This document shows positions 19,144-28,318 of a stretch of DNA of 64,000 nt, in pieces; within the stretch, counting starts at the first letter, position 1; every line of letters starts with the position of its first letter. Where the stretch lies: positions 24,359-88,358 of the forward strand of contig NZ_STGG01000052.1 in NCBI RefSeq assembly GCF_005222695.1, given 5' to 3'. Origin of the DNA: Massilia sp. HP4. Its GTDB lineage: Bacteria > Pseudomonadota > Gammaproteobacteria > Burkholderiales > Burkholderiaceae_D. The notes below the pieces were generated by a model that was given only the letters and a program-made list of their open reading frames with translations, had not been told where the DNA came from and searched no databases. Position numbers and translations under genes: made by a program.

Positions 19144-20913
19144 TTAGAATTCTTCCCACTCGTCGTTGCCGACTGTGGCAGCTGCCTTTTTCGGCTTCGG
19201 CGCAACTTCGGCCTCGTCCGGGTTCACCGCGGCGCTGGCGGCGGCCGGCTTTTTCGACGCCGGCGGTACGGGACGCTTAGCGGCCGGACGGACCACCACC
19301 GCGGTGGTGGTCGCCACTGGCGCCTGCGCCTCGAATTGGAACTGTTCGCCCTCTTCCAGCTTGAAGATGCTGACCACGCGGGCCAGTTCGCCGGCCTGGT
19401 CTTGCAGGCTCTGGGCGGCCGCGGCGGCTTCTTCCACCAGTGCGGCGTTTTGCTGGGTCATGCCATCCATCTCGATGATCGAGGTGTTGACCTGGGCGAT
19501 GCCGGCGCTCTGTTCGGCGCTGGCGTTGGCGATCTCGCTCATGATGTCGGTCACGCGCTTGACGCTGGACACCACTTCATCCATCGTCACGCCGGCCTGG
19601 CCGACCAGTTTGCTGCCGCGGTCGACTTTCGAGACCGAATCGTCGATCAGGGTCTTGATTTCCTTGGCCGCCGCAGCCGAACGCTGGGCCAGGTTACGTA
19701 CTTCGGACGCAACGACCGCGAAGCCGCGGCCCTGTTCGCCGGCACGGGCAGCTTCGACCGCCGCGTTCAGCGCCAGGATATTGGTCTGGAAGGCGATGCC
19801 GTCGATCACGCCGATGATGTCGGCGATCTTGCGGGCCGAGCCGTTGATCTCACCCATGGTGCCCACCACTTGCGACACCACTTCACCACCCTTGCTGGCG
19901 ACGTCCGAAGCGGCGGCGGCCAGCGCGTTGGCTTCACGGGCATTGTCGGCGTTCTGCTTGACGGTCGAGGTCAGCTGTTCCATGGCCGAGGCAGTCTTTT
20001 CCAGCGAGCTGGCCTGCAGTTCGGTACGCGAGGACAGGTCGATATTGCCGGCAGCAATTTCACGCGAGGCGGTGCCGATGGTCTCGGTGCCGCGGCGCAC
20101 CTGGGCGACGATGTCGACCAGGCTGTTACGCATTTCCTTCATTTCGACCAGCAGGCTGCCGCGGTCGGATTCCTTGGTGTCGATCGCGATCGACAGGTCG
20201 CCGTGGGCGATGCTGCCGGCGATCTTGGCGGTGTAGCCAGGCTCGCCGCCGAGCTGCTTGAGCAGGCTGCGGGTGATCACCACCGCGGCGCTCACGCCCA
20301 GCACCACGGCCAGGACCAGCAGCACCAGCATGAAGTTACGGGCATTGTCGAATGCCGCTTCGGCATCGGCCTTGGTCTGGGCGTTCTGTTTTTGTTCCTG
20401 GGCAGCCAGCGCGTTCAGGGCCTCGGTCCACTTGCGCTGCACCGGGCGCACTTCGCGCACCATCACACGGGTGGCGTCCATCATATTGGCGGCCAGGTAG
20501 AGTTCGGTAGCGCGGCTGATCGCCGGCATTGCGGCCGCAGCGTGTTCCTTGATCTGCGCCAGCAAGGCCTTTTCGGTATCGTTGCCGTTGGCGGCGAACA
20601 GCGCTGTCAATTTAGCCTGGGCTTCGTCGTACTTGGCGGTCTCGGCCTTGAACTTCGCGATTTCCGGTTCCATATCGGCCGGGTCGACCATCAGGGTCAG
20701 GACGCGCAGCGACTGCAGGCGGTCGTTGACGTTGTTGCGCATTTCGATCACGAGACCGGTCGATACATTGCTCACGCTGACCACATGGTCAAGGCGATCC
20801 TGGATCTGCGCCATGCGCAGGATACCCACTACCGCAACGGCAACCAGCAACACCAGGATCAGTGCAAAACCGAGGGCCAGACGGGTACCGACCTTCATGT
20901 TGTTCAAATTCAT
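19144..20913 (-). CDS. Methyl-accepting chemotaxis protein
   Basis: This 589-residue transducer has a first transmembrane helix at about 11-32 and a periplasmic four-helix-bundle sensor at about 33-190. A second helix lies at about 191-213, a HAMP domain at 214-268, and a cytoplasmic signalling domain at about 270-510. The highly conserved hairpin tip IIGVIDGIAFQTNILALNAA is present. The C-terminus ends in EWEEF, an xWxxF-type pentapeptide like the one that tethers CheR/CheB, after an Ala/Pro/Lys-rich flexible linker (about 520-580). It therefore should be an adaptation-competent receptor. No che or flagellar genes are adjacent. Confidence 0.94.
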   Translation of the reverse strand: MNLNNMKVGTRLALGFALILVLLVAVAVVGILRMAQIQDRLDHVVSVSNVSTGLVIEMRNNVNDRLQSLRVLTLMVDPADMEPEIAKFKAETAKYDEAQAKLTALFAANGNDTEKALLAQIKEHAAAAMPAISRATELYLAANMMDATRVMVREVRPVQRKWTEALNALAAQEQKQNAQTKADAEAAFDNARNFMLVLLVLAVVLGVSAAVVITRSLLKQLGGEPGYTAKIAGSIAHGDLSIAIDTKESDRGSLLVEMKEMRNSLVDIVAQVRRGTETIGTASREIAAGNIDLSSRTELQASSLEKTASAMEQLTSTVKQNADNAREANALAAAASDVASKGGEVVSQVVGTMGEINGSARKIADIIGVIDGIAFQTNILALNAAVEAARAGEQGRGFAVVASEVRNLAQRSAAAAKEIKTLIDDSVSKVDRGSKLVGQAGVTMDEVVSSVKRVTDIMSEIANASAEQSAGIAQVNTSIIEMDGMTQQNAALVEEAAAAAQSLQDQAGELARVVSIFKLEEGEQFQFEAQAPVATTTAVVVRPAAKRPVPPASKKPAAASAAVNPDEAEVAPKPKKAAATVGNDEWEEF

Positions 20914-21216
20914 TCGTGTTTTCCCTGTAACTTATTGATCGAAACTCGCTCGGAGAGACAAGCGCCGGCGATGCGCTTCTGAAATCGGTGTTTCCGCTCG
21001 ATGTCAGGTGTTTCCGACAGGATAAATCAAGATGTCATTCAGCTCGTCAGAAAATCTCTTGCTCGTCCGAATTGTTTCGGCACAACAACAGCATTGATAC
21101 AGTGCAAGATTGGGAACAGGACTGCATTATGGAATGACTATTGCCACACAGCAAGCAATTTTGAAACTTGTGTGATTGTTTCGACAAGGAAATGTCTCGA
21201 TTTGTCGACAGGAAAT
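20914..21216. other. Gene-free interval upstream of the chemoreceptor
   Basis: About 300 bp between the chemoreceptor start and the dusA terminator. It is AT-richer than its surroundings and must hold the chemoreceptor promoter. I found no convincing sigma-28 site, coding sequence or RNA gene in it. Confidence 0.5.
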
Positions 21217-21244
21217 CAAAAAGGCGTGCCTTGGCACGCCTTTG
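21217..21244 (-). terminator. Rho-independent terminator of dusA
   Basis: The minus strand forms AAAGGCGTGCC / GGCACGCCTTT with a minimal AA loop, continuing into TTTTTGATT, 20 bp after the dusA stop. Confidence 0.88.
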
Positions 21245-21263
21245 GGTCGGTTTTGCAGGGTTT

Positions 21264-22298
21264 TCAGGCTGCGGCCGGCATCCTGGCAGCCGCTTCGAGC
21301 AACAGGCGCGGATCGCCCAGCGCCAGCTTCTTCGAGTCGGACAAGGTCTGGCGGAAGGCGCGCGCACCCGGCAAGCCCTGCATCAGGCCCAGCATGTGGC
21401 GCGTAATGCTGTTGAGCTTCAGGCCCAGCGGGCCGTACAGGCGCAACTGTTCCTCGATATACGGGATCATCCCCTCCAGCACCTCGACCCGCGTCCGTGG
21501 GCGACCGGCATCGGGGGCGCCATAGAAGCGGCGGTCCCAGTCGCCCATGGTCCAGGGATTGTGATAGGCCTCGCGGCCCAGCATCACGCCGTCGACGTGC
21601 TCCAGGTGCAGGGCGATCTCATCGTCGCTCTTGATGCCGCCATTGATCAGGATCTCGAGGTCGGGGAATTCGCGTTTCAGCTGATAGGCGACGGCGTAGC
21701 GCAGCGGCGGGATCTCGCGGTTTTCCTTGGGCGACAAGCCCTTCAGCACGGCATTGCGGGCGTGCACGATGAAAGTCTTGCAACCGGCATCGGCGATGGT
21801 GCCGACGAAATCGCGCACGAAGCCGTATTCCTCGTCGTAGTCGATGCCGATGCGGTGTTTTACCGTGACGTCGATCGAGACGGCGTCGCGCATCGCTTTC
21901 ACGCAATCGGCCACCAGTTGCGGCTCGTTCATCAGGCAGGCGCCGAAGACGCCCTTCTGCACCCGCTCGGACGGGCAGCCGCAGTTGAGGTTGATCTCGT
22001 CATAGCCCCATTGCTCGCCCAGCTTGGCGCTTTTTGCCAGGTCGGCCGGGTCGCTGCCGCCCAGTTGCAGGGCGATCGGGTGCTCGACGTCGTCGTAGCG
22101 CAGGTGGCGCTCGACGTCGCCATAGACCAGGGCGCCGGTGGTGACCATCTCGGTGTACAGCCAGGTGTGGCGGGTGATCTGGCGGTGGAAGACGCGGCAG
22201 TGGCGGTCGGTCCAGTCCATCATCGGGGCGACCGACAGGCGGCGCGATGGCTGGACAGGAGCTGGGGCGTTGGCTGGAACGGTCGAGGTGGTGCTCAT
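21264..22298 (-). CDS. dusA: tRNA-dihydrouridine(20/20a) synthase
   Basis: This 344-residue flavoenzyme reduces uridines of the tRNA D-loop. The FMN barrel starts with SVAPMMDWTDRHCR (about 22-35). The catalytic cysteine is in NLNCGCPSERVQKGVFGACLM (about 104-124, active C in GACLM). VKHRIGID, FIVHARNA and INGGI (phosphate binding) follow in order. The DusA-specific MMDWTDRH motif separates it from DusB/DusC. The length fits DusA (about 330-345). It is monocistronic with a strong terminator. Confidence 0.94.
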   Translation of the reverse strand: MSTTSTVPANAPAPVQPSRRLSVAPMMDWTDRHCRVFHRQITRHTWLYTEMVTTGALVYGDVERHLRYDDVEHPIALQLGGSDPADLAKSAKLGEQWGYDEINLNCGCPSERVQKGVFGACLMNEPQLVADCVKAMRDAVSIDVTVKHRIGIDYDEEYGFVRDFVGTIADAGCKTFIVHARNAVLKGLSPKENREIPPLRYAVAYQLKREFPDLEILINGGIKSDDEIALHLEHVDGVMLGREAYHNPWTMGDWDRRFYGAPDAGRPRTRVEVLEGMIPYIEEQLRLYGPLGLKLNSITRHMLGLMQGLPGARAFRQTLSDSKKLALGDPRLLLEAAARMPAAA

Positions 22299-22447
22299 GC
22301 TGGAAGGGTCTGGCCGCCTGCTGACACGGCGGCGAATACTGTCGGGAACCCGCCATCATAAGCCAAAGCTGGCGGGACCGCACTCCTGGCGTCGATCGGT
22401 TGTGGCAAAGGTCTCACCGACCAGAACCGCGATCGCCACACAAGTAC

Positions 22448-22475
22448 GTGCCTTGCCTTAAGAAGGCAAAGGCAC
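22448..22475 (-). terminator. Hairpin downstream of the DUF4198 gene, terminator-like without T-tract
   Basis: The arms GTGCC-TTGCCTT and AAGGCAA-GGCAC form a 12-bp stem with one bulged base and a 3-nt loop, 20 bp after the operon stop codon. No run of T follows on the minus strand, so it may mark the mRNA 3' end by processing rather than intrinsic termination. Confidence 0.45.
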
Positions 22476-22494
22476 AGGAAGAGTAGTCACCCGA

Positions 22495-23298
22495 TCATTG
22501 ATCCAGCACGCGGAACGTCAACGTGTAGTTGTGACCATAGTTCGGCGCAGCCGCACCGGCCGGTGCAGGCGCCCTATGCCGGATCAGCCCAAGATAGATG
22601 CCCGGCTTCGCCAACGGCAAGACAGCTTTCCCCAGGGCGTCGGTCGAGATGTGCTGCACAGCGCTCTGGCTAGCCAGGTCCATCGGAGAGCGATAGATAC
22701 TGACCTTCTGGTCCACCAGCGGTTTGCCGTCGAACTGCACGATGAATTCGAATCTTTCGTCGACAAACAGGTCGCTCGGATGCGTGATGGCGACGATTTC
22801 CAGTCCCTTGCCGACCGGCGCCAGCGCTTTCGTCAATGGCTTGTCGGCAGTGACGTAGGCCTCGGAAATCGACAGCGACTGGTAATGGGCCAGCAGCTTC
22901 GCGTCGGCAGGCATGACCTGCTGCGGGTCCCGTGCCGACTCGGTCTTGCCGTTGCGCTCCCAGGTGCGGAACACGGCGCCCAGCCGTGGGCCGGTGCTGA
23001 GGCGGTACGTTCCTTTTTCGTCGGGAAGCTTTTGCTCCGCTACCGTGCGCTGCTTGAACTGGTGGATGTCGCCGAAGGCAATGCGCTCGCCCTGCGGCGT
23101 GACGATCGAAAACGGCGTATCGCCGAACGCGACGTCAGACACGAAGAATTTCTCTGTAAAACCCGCATCGACACCGATCGATCCCTTCGGCTGGACGTCG
23201 AAATTATTCGGCAACAAAAACGGCGTATGCGCCTGCGCTGCGCCGCCAACCAGCGACGCTGCCAGCAGCAGCGTTCGCAGTGAGTCGACGGGCCTCAT
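22495..23298 (-). CDS. DUF4198 domain exported protein
   Basis: This 267-residue protein has a signal peptide (about 1-23, ending AQAHTP) and a DUF4198 architecture. The processed N-terminus starts with the family's conserved histidine (AHTPFLLP), and a C-terminal beta-sandwich carries PNYGHNYTLTFRVL. DUF4198 proteins are periplasmic, often beside TonB-dependent receptors or Ni/Co/Fe uptake genes, and are proposed to handle metal. The start overlaps the EF-hand stop by four bases (ATGA) and has GGAG seven bases upstream. It is the last gene of the Fur-box operon, so an iron-related role is inferred from context. Confidence 0.87.
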   Translation of the reverse strand: MRPVDSLRTLLLAASLVGGAAQAHTPFLLPNNFDVQPKGSIGVDAGFTEKFFVSDVAFGDTPFSIVTPQGERIAFGDIHQFKQRTVAEQKLPDEKGTYRLSTGPRLGAVFRTWERNGKTESARDPQQVMPADAKLLAHYQSLSISEAYVTADKPLTKALAPVGKGLEIVAITHPSDLFVDERFEFIVQFDGKPLVDQKVSIYRSPMDLASQSAVQHISTDALGKAVLPLAKPGIYLGLIRHRAPAPAGAAAPNYGHNYTLTFRVLDQ

Positions 23299-23789
23299 GG
23301 CTTTGCTCCATCGGCCTGGTCGACCTTGCCATCGCCGTTCTTGTCGTTCTGCTTGAAGGTCTTGTCGGCGATCGCAATGTCTTCTTCCACCGTCAATTGT
23401 CCGTCCTTGTCGGTGTCCAGGATCTTGAAGCGCACGTGCGCCTGCTTGATCGAGCCGGCATACCGTCCGTCCGGCTCCCGGCCGGCGTATTGCTGTTTCA
23501 GGCGGCCTTCGTACTCGGCCACGTATTCTTCTTCGCTGAGCCAGCCGTCGCGATTGGTGTCGGCTGCCACGAAGCGCTGCTTGCGCACCGTGTCGTACTC
23601 GTCACGGCTTACCACGCCGTCACGGTTGACGTCGTAGCTGCCCATGAACGCCGCCAGGCCGTGTCCGCCCGCAGGCGCCGTGGGCCCATCGGCTGCTCCC
23701 GCTGGCGCGGACGCTGTCATCGCGACCACCATGACTGCCATGGCGAGACGAACCCCGTGCTGGACGGGCTGGATATTCTGTTTTTTCAT
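23295..23789 (-). CDS. EF-hand calcium-binding exported protein
   Basis: This 164-residue protein has a signal peptide (about 1-33, ending GAA) and four EF-hand loops: DVNRDGVVSRDE (about 53-64), DTNRDGWLSEEE (77-88), DTDKDGQLTVEE (about 125-136) and DKNGDGKVDQAD (about 149-160). The first three keep the acidic residue at loop position 12; the fourth is a weaker variant. The protein is presumably periplasmic and Ca2+-binding. It sits between the TonB-dependent receptor (26 bp gap) and DUF4198 (4-bp overlap), so it is translated as part of that uptake operon. Confidence 0.88.
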   Translation of the reverse strand: MKKQNIQPVQHGVRLAMAVMVVAMTASAPAGAADGPTAPAGGHGLAAFMGSYDVNRDGVVSRDEYDTVRKQRFVAADTNRDGWLSEEEYVAEYEGRLKQQYAGREPDGRYAGSIKQAHVRFKILDTDKDGQLTVEEDIAIADKTFKQNDKNGDGKVDQADGAKP

Positions 23790-23815
23790 GCGTGCCTCGT
23801 TTGTATTGAATAAAA

Positions 23816-26179
23816 TTAGAATGCCATGCGCAGGGACATGGCCACCGTGCGGCCGGGTTCGGTCAGCAGTTCCATATCGCGCCGGTCGCGTGCGACAGAC
23901 GGCTGCAGGTTGCGGGAGCTGGAGTAATCCCAGTAACGTTTGTCACCGAGGTTGTAGAAACCGGCATCGAGGCGCACGTTCTGGTTGACCTGCCAGTAGC
24001 TGACCAGGTCGAACGTCGCACGGCCCGGTACCCGGAACAGCGCCGTGGTGGAATCGGTCAGGGGCGGTCCGCCGTTCGTGTAGGCATCCCGGTTGGTCGC
24101 CACGGCCTGCTTGCCGGCGACGAAGGTGCCGACCAGGTTCAGTCCCCATGCCTTCAACGGCGCATCGTAGCCGGCGCCGATGACCGCCTTGCGCGGCAAC
24201 ACGGACTCGAGTGGGACGTCCTTGTCGCCGGCATACTGCGATTTGGCGGTGCCGCGACTGATCCCCGCGGCCCAGGTCGTATAGAAGCCCTTCGCGGCCG
24301 GACTCCATTGCCCGTGCTCGAGCCGGGAGCTCAGTTCGAAACCGTAGATCTTGGCATCGTCGCGATTTTCCGCCTGGTAAATGGTGCCGATGTGCGCTGG
24401 CACGTTCGTGAACATGCCAGGATGCAAGGCGCGGGTATAGCGCGTGTAGGCGATGGAATCGTCGTATTTCGTGTAGAACACCGAGGTCTGCAATGCGATC
24501 CCTGGCGCCGGCTTGCCCTTGATGCCGAGTTCGATGGCATCGCTGGTTTCCTCTTTCAGCCTGCTGTTGCCGACCAGCGCATACTGGTTGCCCACGTTGT
24601 AATTGCTGGCAAGGTTCCAGGTGCCGAAGATTTCGTCGACCGCGGGCGCACGTCCGCTACGCTTGTATTGCGCGTAGGCCAGCAGGTTCGGCATCATGGT
24701 GTAGCTCAGGGCGAGACTCGGACTCCAGATGGTATTGCTGGGGCTGCCGTACATCTTTTCCACGTCGGCTGGGGTCAGGATGCCCGACGCAAAATTGTCG
24801 AGGTCACGCATCTTGATCCTGACATAGTCGCCGCGCAGGGCCGGCGTCAGCACCAAGCGACGCCCGCCAAGGTCGAAGCCGATGTCATCCTGTAAAAAGA
24901 TACCTGCCCGCTCAGTCGTCGTGTCAGGCTGCGGCTTCATGTAGCCGACGACATTCCACGGCCGCTCGACGTCCTGCGTCGATGCATTGAAGCCGTAGCT
25001 GAGATAGTGCCGGTCCAGCCGCTTCGTGACGACGCTCGATACGCCCCAGGTCTTCGTCTTGTTCTCGGAGACATTGCGCACGCTGGCGTTGGTGGCCCGT
25101 GTCGTCGTGTCGGTCGTGTCTTCAGTATCGGTGCTCTGGAAATACAGTCGCGTATCCGCCTCGTCGACCCAGCTATTGTTCGGCCGCCATTGATGCGTCA
25201 ACTGCACCGTGTTGCGGGCAGTCTTGCTGTGTTGCTGGGAATTTTCGGTGATGAAAGTGCTATTCGTGTCCCAGCCATGGAACGATGTGTCGTTCGTGCG
25301 CCGGTAAAAGTCGGCGGACAGCTCAAGCCGGTTGGCGGCATCGATGCGCAGTGCGCCCTTGAGCAGCAGGGCGTCGGAATCCCAGTCGTTGGGCATGCTG
25401 TCGATGATATCGCTATTGTTCTTGGTCGCGTGCCCGTCGCGGCGCGAGTACGCGACCAGGCCATCCAGGTTGCCGCTGCGGCCTGCCGCAGTCACGCTCT
25501 CGTTCCAGGAGCGGTCGGCCGAGTCATAGCCAATCTTGCCGCCGTAGTACTCGACCTTGCTGCCGCGCAGGTAGTCGTCGGCCGATTTGGTCTTGAAGCT
25601 CACCGCCCCGCCAATACCGCCTGCCGAGCGCTTGGCCGAGGTCGTGCCGAACAGGATGTCGGCCGACGAGAACATTTCGGGATCGATGAAGTCGCGGCCC
25701 ACGCCGAAGGTATTGGCTCCCACGCGGCTCACATACGGACGGCCGGTGGCGGCAGGCATTTCAATGCCGTCGATGTCCATGCCGACGCGATTGCCTTCGA
25801 TGCCGCGGATGTTATAGCCAGTGCTGCCGGACCGGTCGAAGCTGCTACGATTGCGCGTTGTGCCCGATGCCGTGCCCGGAGCGGACACCAGCGGCTGGTT
25901 GCGCACCACGTCTTTCAGATTATTCGCTCGCTCGAGGTCTTCCCCACTGACCGTCGCCGTGGTCCCTGCTTCGCTCGATGCCTGCCCGACGATGTCGATC
26001 TGGGGCATCATTTTCGCGACGCCGGAGGACATATCGGGGGCCTCCTGGGCAACTGCGGACGTCATGAGCAAGGCGGAAATCGCGCAAGCCAGGACGGCAC
26101 GTTCTGGAAGCGGGGGCGGACGATGGCGGGCAACCATGCCCCGCCCGGGGATGGAATCCTGTGCGGCGTATTGATTCAT
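23816..26179 (-). CDS. TonB-dependent outer-membrane receptor (haem/haemoglobin/transferrin-like)
   Basis: This 787-residue protein has a signal peptide ending near AVAQ (about 45) and a plug domain (about 60-205) with NLKDVVRNQPLVSAPG and YNIRGIEGNRVGMDIDGIEMP. A 22-strand-type barrel runs to the terminal MSLRMAF, whose last residue is the aromatic expected for outer-membrane insertion. Plug and barrel features place it with TonB-dependent haemoglobin/transferrin/lactoferrin receptors; the actual ligand cannot be read. It is the first gene of an operon with the EF-hand and DUF4198 genes. A promoter overlapped by a strong Fur box precedes it, so it should be induced by iron limitation. Confidence 0.92.
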   Translation of the reverse strand: MNQYAAQDSIPGRGMVARHRPPPLPERAVLACAISALLMTSAVAQEAPDMSSGVAKMMPQIDIVGQASSEAGTTATVSGEDLERANNLKDVVRNQPLVSAPGTASGTTRNRSSFDRSGSTGYNIRGIEGNRVGMDIDGIEMPAATGRPYVSRVGANTFGVGRDFIDPEMFSSADILFGTTSAKRSAGGIGGAVSFKTKSADDYLRGSKVEYYGGKIGYDSADRSWNESVTAAGRSGNLDGLVAYSRRDGHATKNNSDIIDSMPNDWDSDALLLKGALRIDAANRLELSADFYRRTNDTSFHGWDTNSTFITENSQQHSKTARNTVQLTHQWRPNNSWVDEADTRLYFQSTDTEDTTDTTTRATNASVRNVSENKTKTWGVSSVVTKRLDRHYLSYGFNASTQDVERPWNVVGYMKPQPDTTTERAGIFLQDDIGFDLGGRRLVLTPALRGDYVRIKMRDLDNFASGILTPADVEKMYGSPSNTIWSPSLALSYTMMPNLLAYAQYKRSGRAPAVDEIFGTWNLASNYNVGNQYALVGNSRLKEETSDAIELGIKGKPAPGIALQTSVFYTKYDDSIAYTRYTRALHPGMFTNVPAHIGTIYQAENRDDAKIYGFELSSRLEHGQWSPAAKGFYTTWAAGISRGTAKSQYAGDKDVPLESVLPRKAVIGAGYDAPLKAWGLNLVGTFVAGKQAVATNRDAYTNGGPPLTDSTTALFRVPGRATFDLVSYWQVNQNVRLDAGFYNLGDKRYWDYSSSRNLQPSVARDRRDMELLTEPGRTVAMSLRMAF

Positions 26180-26250
26180 GTGGTCTCTTTCAGGCGAATG
26201 AGTAAAAGCGATGTCCTCTCTCTATGGGAGGATTTCTAGATGCAAAAACA

Positions 26251-26279
26251 ATTATAGTGTGAATGAGAATCATTGTCAT
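26251..26279 (-). promoter_or_regulatory. Promoter of the TonB-dependent receptor operon
   Basis: On the minus strand ATGACA (26274-26279, five of six matches to the -35 consensus) and a perfect TATAAT (26251-26256) are separated by exactly 17 bp. The expected start near 26244 leaves a leader of about 65 nt. Confidence 0.8.
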
Positions 26280-26286
26280 TCTCATT
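26262..26286. promoter_or_regulatory. Fur box
   Basis: A 25-bp inverted repeat has arms AATGAGAAT and ATTCTCATT around CATTGTC. This matches the iterated NAT(A/T)AT-type Fur operator closely. It covers the -35 box and spacer of the receptor promoter, the right place for iron-dependent repression. Confidence 0.88.
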
Positions 26287-26345
26287 CGCATTATTATTCT
26301 TATTTGAATATCGACATCTTGTGCCTGGTGTGCGCTGGATGCGAA

Positions 26346-26369
26346 ACCGCCGGCGCTGGGGCCGGCGGT
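26346..26369 (-). terminator. Hairpin between the YcaC-type gene and the Fur-box promoter
   Basis: ACCGCCGGC and GCCGGCGGT form a 9-bp stem with a 6-nt loop. On the minus strand it lies about 95 nt past the isochorismatase-fold gene and is followed only by TTTCG, so it is a weak intrinsic terminator at best. Confidence 0.45.
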
Positions 26370-26462
26370 GGAGACACACATGGTTATTCGACCGGGATCG
26401 TTAGACTGGCTGTCACGACACGCGGTAATGGAAACGGTGTTACCCGCGATTTCCGCGCGTGA

Positions 26463-27101
26463 TTACTTGACCTGCTCCATGGCCTTCTCGGCATTGAAAC
26501 CATCAAAATTCTCGAACACGGCCATGAATCCGGGAACCGTCGCCTCGCGCGACCAGTCGCGCTGGAGTTCGCAATATAGCTGCACTCGGCTGATGAGCTT
26601 CACCCCCGCCTGCTCCATGCGGCGCAGCGCTGCCTCGTGCGCCGCCAGCGAAGTGCCGCCGACCGCATCGACCGGCACATAGACCTCGTAGCCTTCCTGG
26701 ATCGCATCGAGCGCCGGGAAGGTCAGGCAGGCCTCGGTCCAGAGCGCGGTCATGATGAGCTTCTTGCGGCCGAGCGCCTTGACCGCTTCCTTGAACTCGA
26801 CGTCTTCCCAGCTGTTGATCGACGTGCGGTCGTAGGTCGGCAGGTGGCCCAGCACCTCCTGCAATGGCGCGATCGGCGGCTTGTTGCGGCCGGTCGCCAC
26901 GTTGACCGTCGAATGGATGATCGGAAGGTCGTAGTTCAACGCTGCTTTCGCGGTGCTCACGATGTTGAACACCAGTTCGTCGCGCGGCATCGAGCGAATC
27001 GAAGATACTTGCACCGGCTGGTAGTCGATGATGATCAACGCCGCATTCGCGGGCGTCAGCAGTTGGTCGGTCTGGGGGTTGCGGATCTTTTCGGTTGCCA
27101 T
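26463..27101 (-). CDS. Isochorismatase-fold cysteine hydrolase (YcaC type)
   Basis: This 212-residue cytoplasmic hydrolase has the triad of the family: D26 in IIIDYQP, a lysine in the central sheet region, and nucleophile C125 in WTEACLTFPA. SINSWED and YEVYVPVDAVGGTSLAAHEAAL are typical of the YcaC subgroup, whose substrates are unknown (amide or N-carbamoyl compounds are suggested). It is divergent from a LysR regulator 300 bp away, which probably controls it. True isochorismatase activity is unlikely because no siderophore genes surround it. Confidence 0.88.
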   Translation of the reverse strand: MATEKIRNPQTDQLLTPANAALIIIDYQPVQVSSIRSMPRDELVFNIVSTAKAALNYDLPIIHSTVNVATGRNKPPIAPLQEVLGHLPTYDRTSINSWEDVEFKEAVKALGRKKLIMTALWTEACLTFPALDAIQEGYEVYVPVDAVGGTSLAAHEAALRRMEQAGVKLISRVQLYCELQRDWSREATVPGFMAVFENFDGFNAEKAMEQVK

Positions 27102-27402
27102 GATTTCCCTGCTGTGGTTGGTAGAAATTGGAAGCCAGGCCGCTGCAGCGCGCTAGCGGCGGCGACTGGAAATTCATGATAGATGCGTCAACAGGCGAGC
27201 AGTAGTCGGCATAAAATGCCATCAGTGTTCTATCTGGTGAACACTCGATCGACGACCGATGGTCAGCCCGGATCCACCGGAACATCGCCTGTTCCATTTC
27301 ATGCGACACAGCCCATCGACGATCGATGCTAGTGCGGAAGCGCCGGCGCCAGTAACCTTGCCTGCGTACGCCAATATCGGTGTTCCGTGTGGAGAACGAT
27401 TG
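27102..27402. promoter_or_regulatory. Divergent intergenic region between the YcaC-type and LysR genes
   Basis: About 300 bp hold the promoters of two divergent genes. The LysR frame stays open to 27259, but family alignment places its start at 27403. I could not define a single operator with confidence. Confidence 0.45.
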
Positions 27403-28296
27403 GTGAACGACCTGAATGACCTTTATTACTTCGTAAAAGTGGTCGACCACGGCGGATTCACCGCAGCAGGCAGGGCATTGAACATGCCCAAGTCAAAGCT
27501 CAGCCGTCGGATTGCCAGCCTCGAAGAAGCCTACGGTGTGCGCCTGCTGCAGCGCTCCACCCGGCACTTTTCCGTGACCGATACCGGCCGCGAGTTCTAT
27601 GCCCATTGCATCGCGATGCTGGTGGAAGCCCAGGCCGCCATGGACGTCATGAAGCGCAGTGGCGCTCTGCCGCAAGGCATCGTGCGCATGAGTTGCCCGA
27701 CCGCCCTGCTGGCCTACCGCGTCGGGGATCTCGTCAGCCAGTTCATGGCCGACTGCCCGGGCGTGCAGGTGCACCTCGAAGCCACGAATCGCCGGGTCGA
27801 CGTGCTCGGCGAAGGTTTTGACATCGCCCTGCGCGTGCGGTTTCCGCCGCTCGAGGACAGCGGCCTGGTGATGCGGGTCTTGTCGGCGAGTCCGCAACGG
27901 CTGGTGGCAAGCCCTGGCTTCCTGCGCGGCAGGACGCCGCCGGTCGATCCGGCCGAGCTGGATGGCTTGTCGAGCCTCGACTGGGGCCCGGCGCGCGACC
28001 ACCTGTGGGAGCTGGAAGGACCGGACGGCGCCACGGCGCAGATCCGGCACCGTCCCCGGTATATCACGGACGATATGACGGCCCTGCGCCAGGCCGCCCT
28101 GCGCGGCATCGGCATCGTCCAGCTGCCCTGCATGGTGGTGAGCGATGAACTGCGTAATGGGAAGCTGGTCGAGATCCTCCCCGGCTGGGCGCCGAAAGGC
28201 GGCTTGGTGCATGCGGTCTTTCCTTCGCGGCGTGGGCTGCTGCCCGCCGTACGCCTGCTGCTCGACTACCTGGCCGCGCACATCCAGCAGGGATGA
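27403..28296 (+). CDS. LysR family transcriptional regulator
   Basis: This 297-residue regulator has an N-terminal winged helix-turn-helix (about 1-60; LYYFVKVVDHGGFTAAGRAL, PKSKLSRRIASLEE) and a substrate-binding effector domain (about 90-290). The start is a GTG at 27403 with GGAG eight bases upstream. The upstream in-frame ATG at 27259 would add 48 residues not seen in LysR proteins. It is divergent from the YcaC-type hydrolase, the usual arrangement for a LysR regulator and its target. The inducer is unknown. Confidence 0.92.
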   Translation: MNDLNDLYYFVKVVDHGGFTAAGRALNMPKSKLSRRIASLEEAYGVRLLQRSTRHFSVTDTGREFYAHCIAMLVEAQAAMDVMKRSGALPQGIVRMSCPTALLAYRVGDLVSQFMADCPGVQVHLEATNRRVDVLGEGFDIALRVRFPPLEDSGLVMRVLSASPQRLVASPGFLRGRTPPVDPAELDGLSSLDWGPARDHLWELEGPDGATAQIRHRPRYITDDMTALRQAALRGIGIVQLPCMVVSDELRNGKLVEILPGWAPKGGLVHAVFPSRRGLLPAVRLLLDYLAAHIQQG

Positions 28297-28318
28297 CGTT
28301 CGCAACGCCCCATCTGCA

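Noticed and set aside
26463..27101. Siderophore-type isochorismatase (EntB-like) near the Fur box
   Set aside because: The sequence is of the YcaC subgroup, lacks an aryl-carrier domain, and no siderophore genes are nearby.
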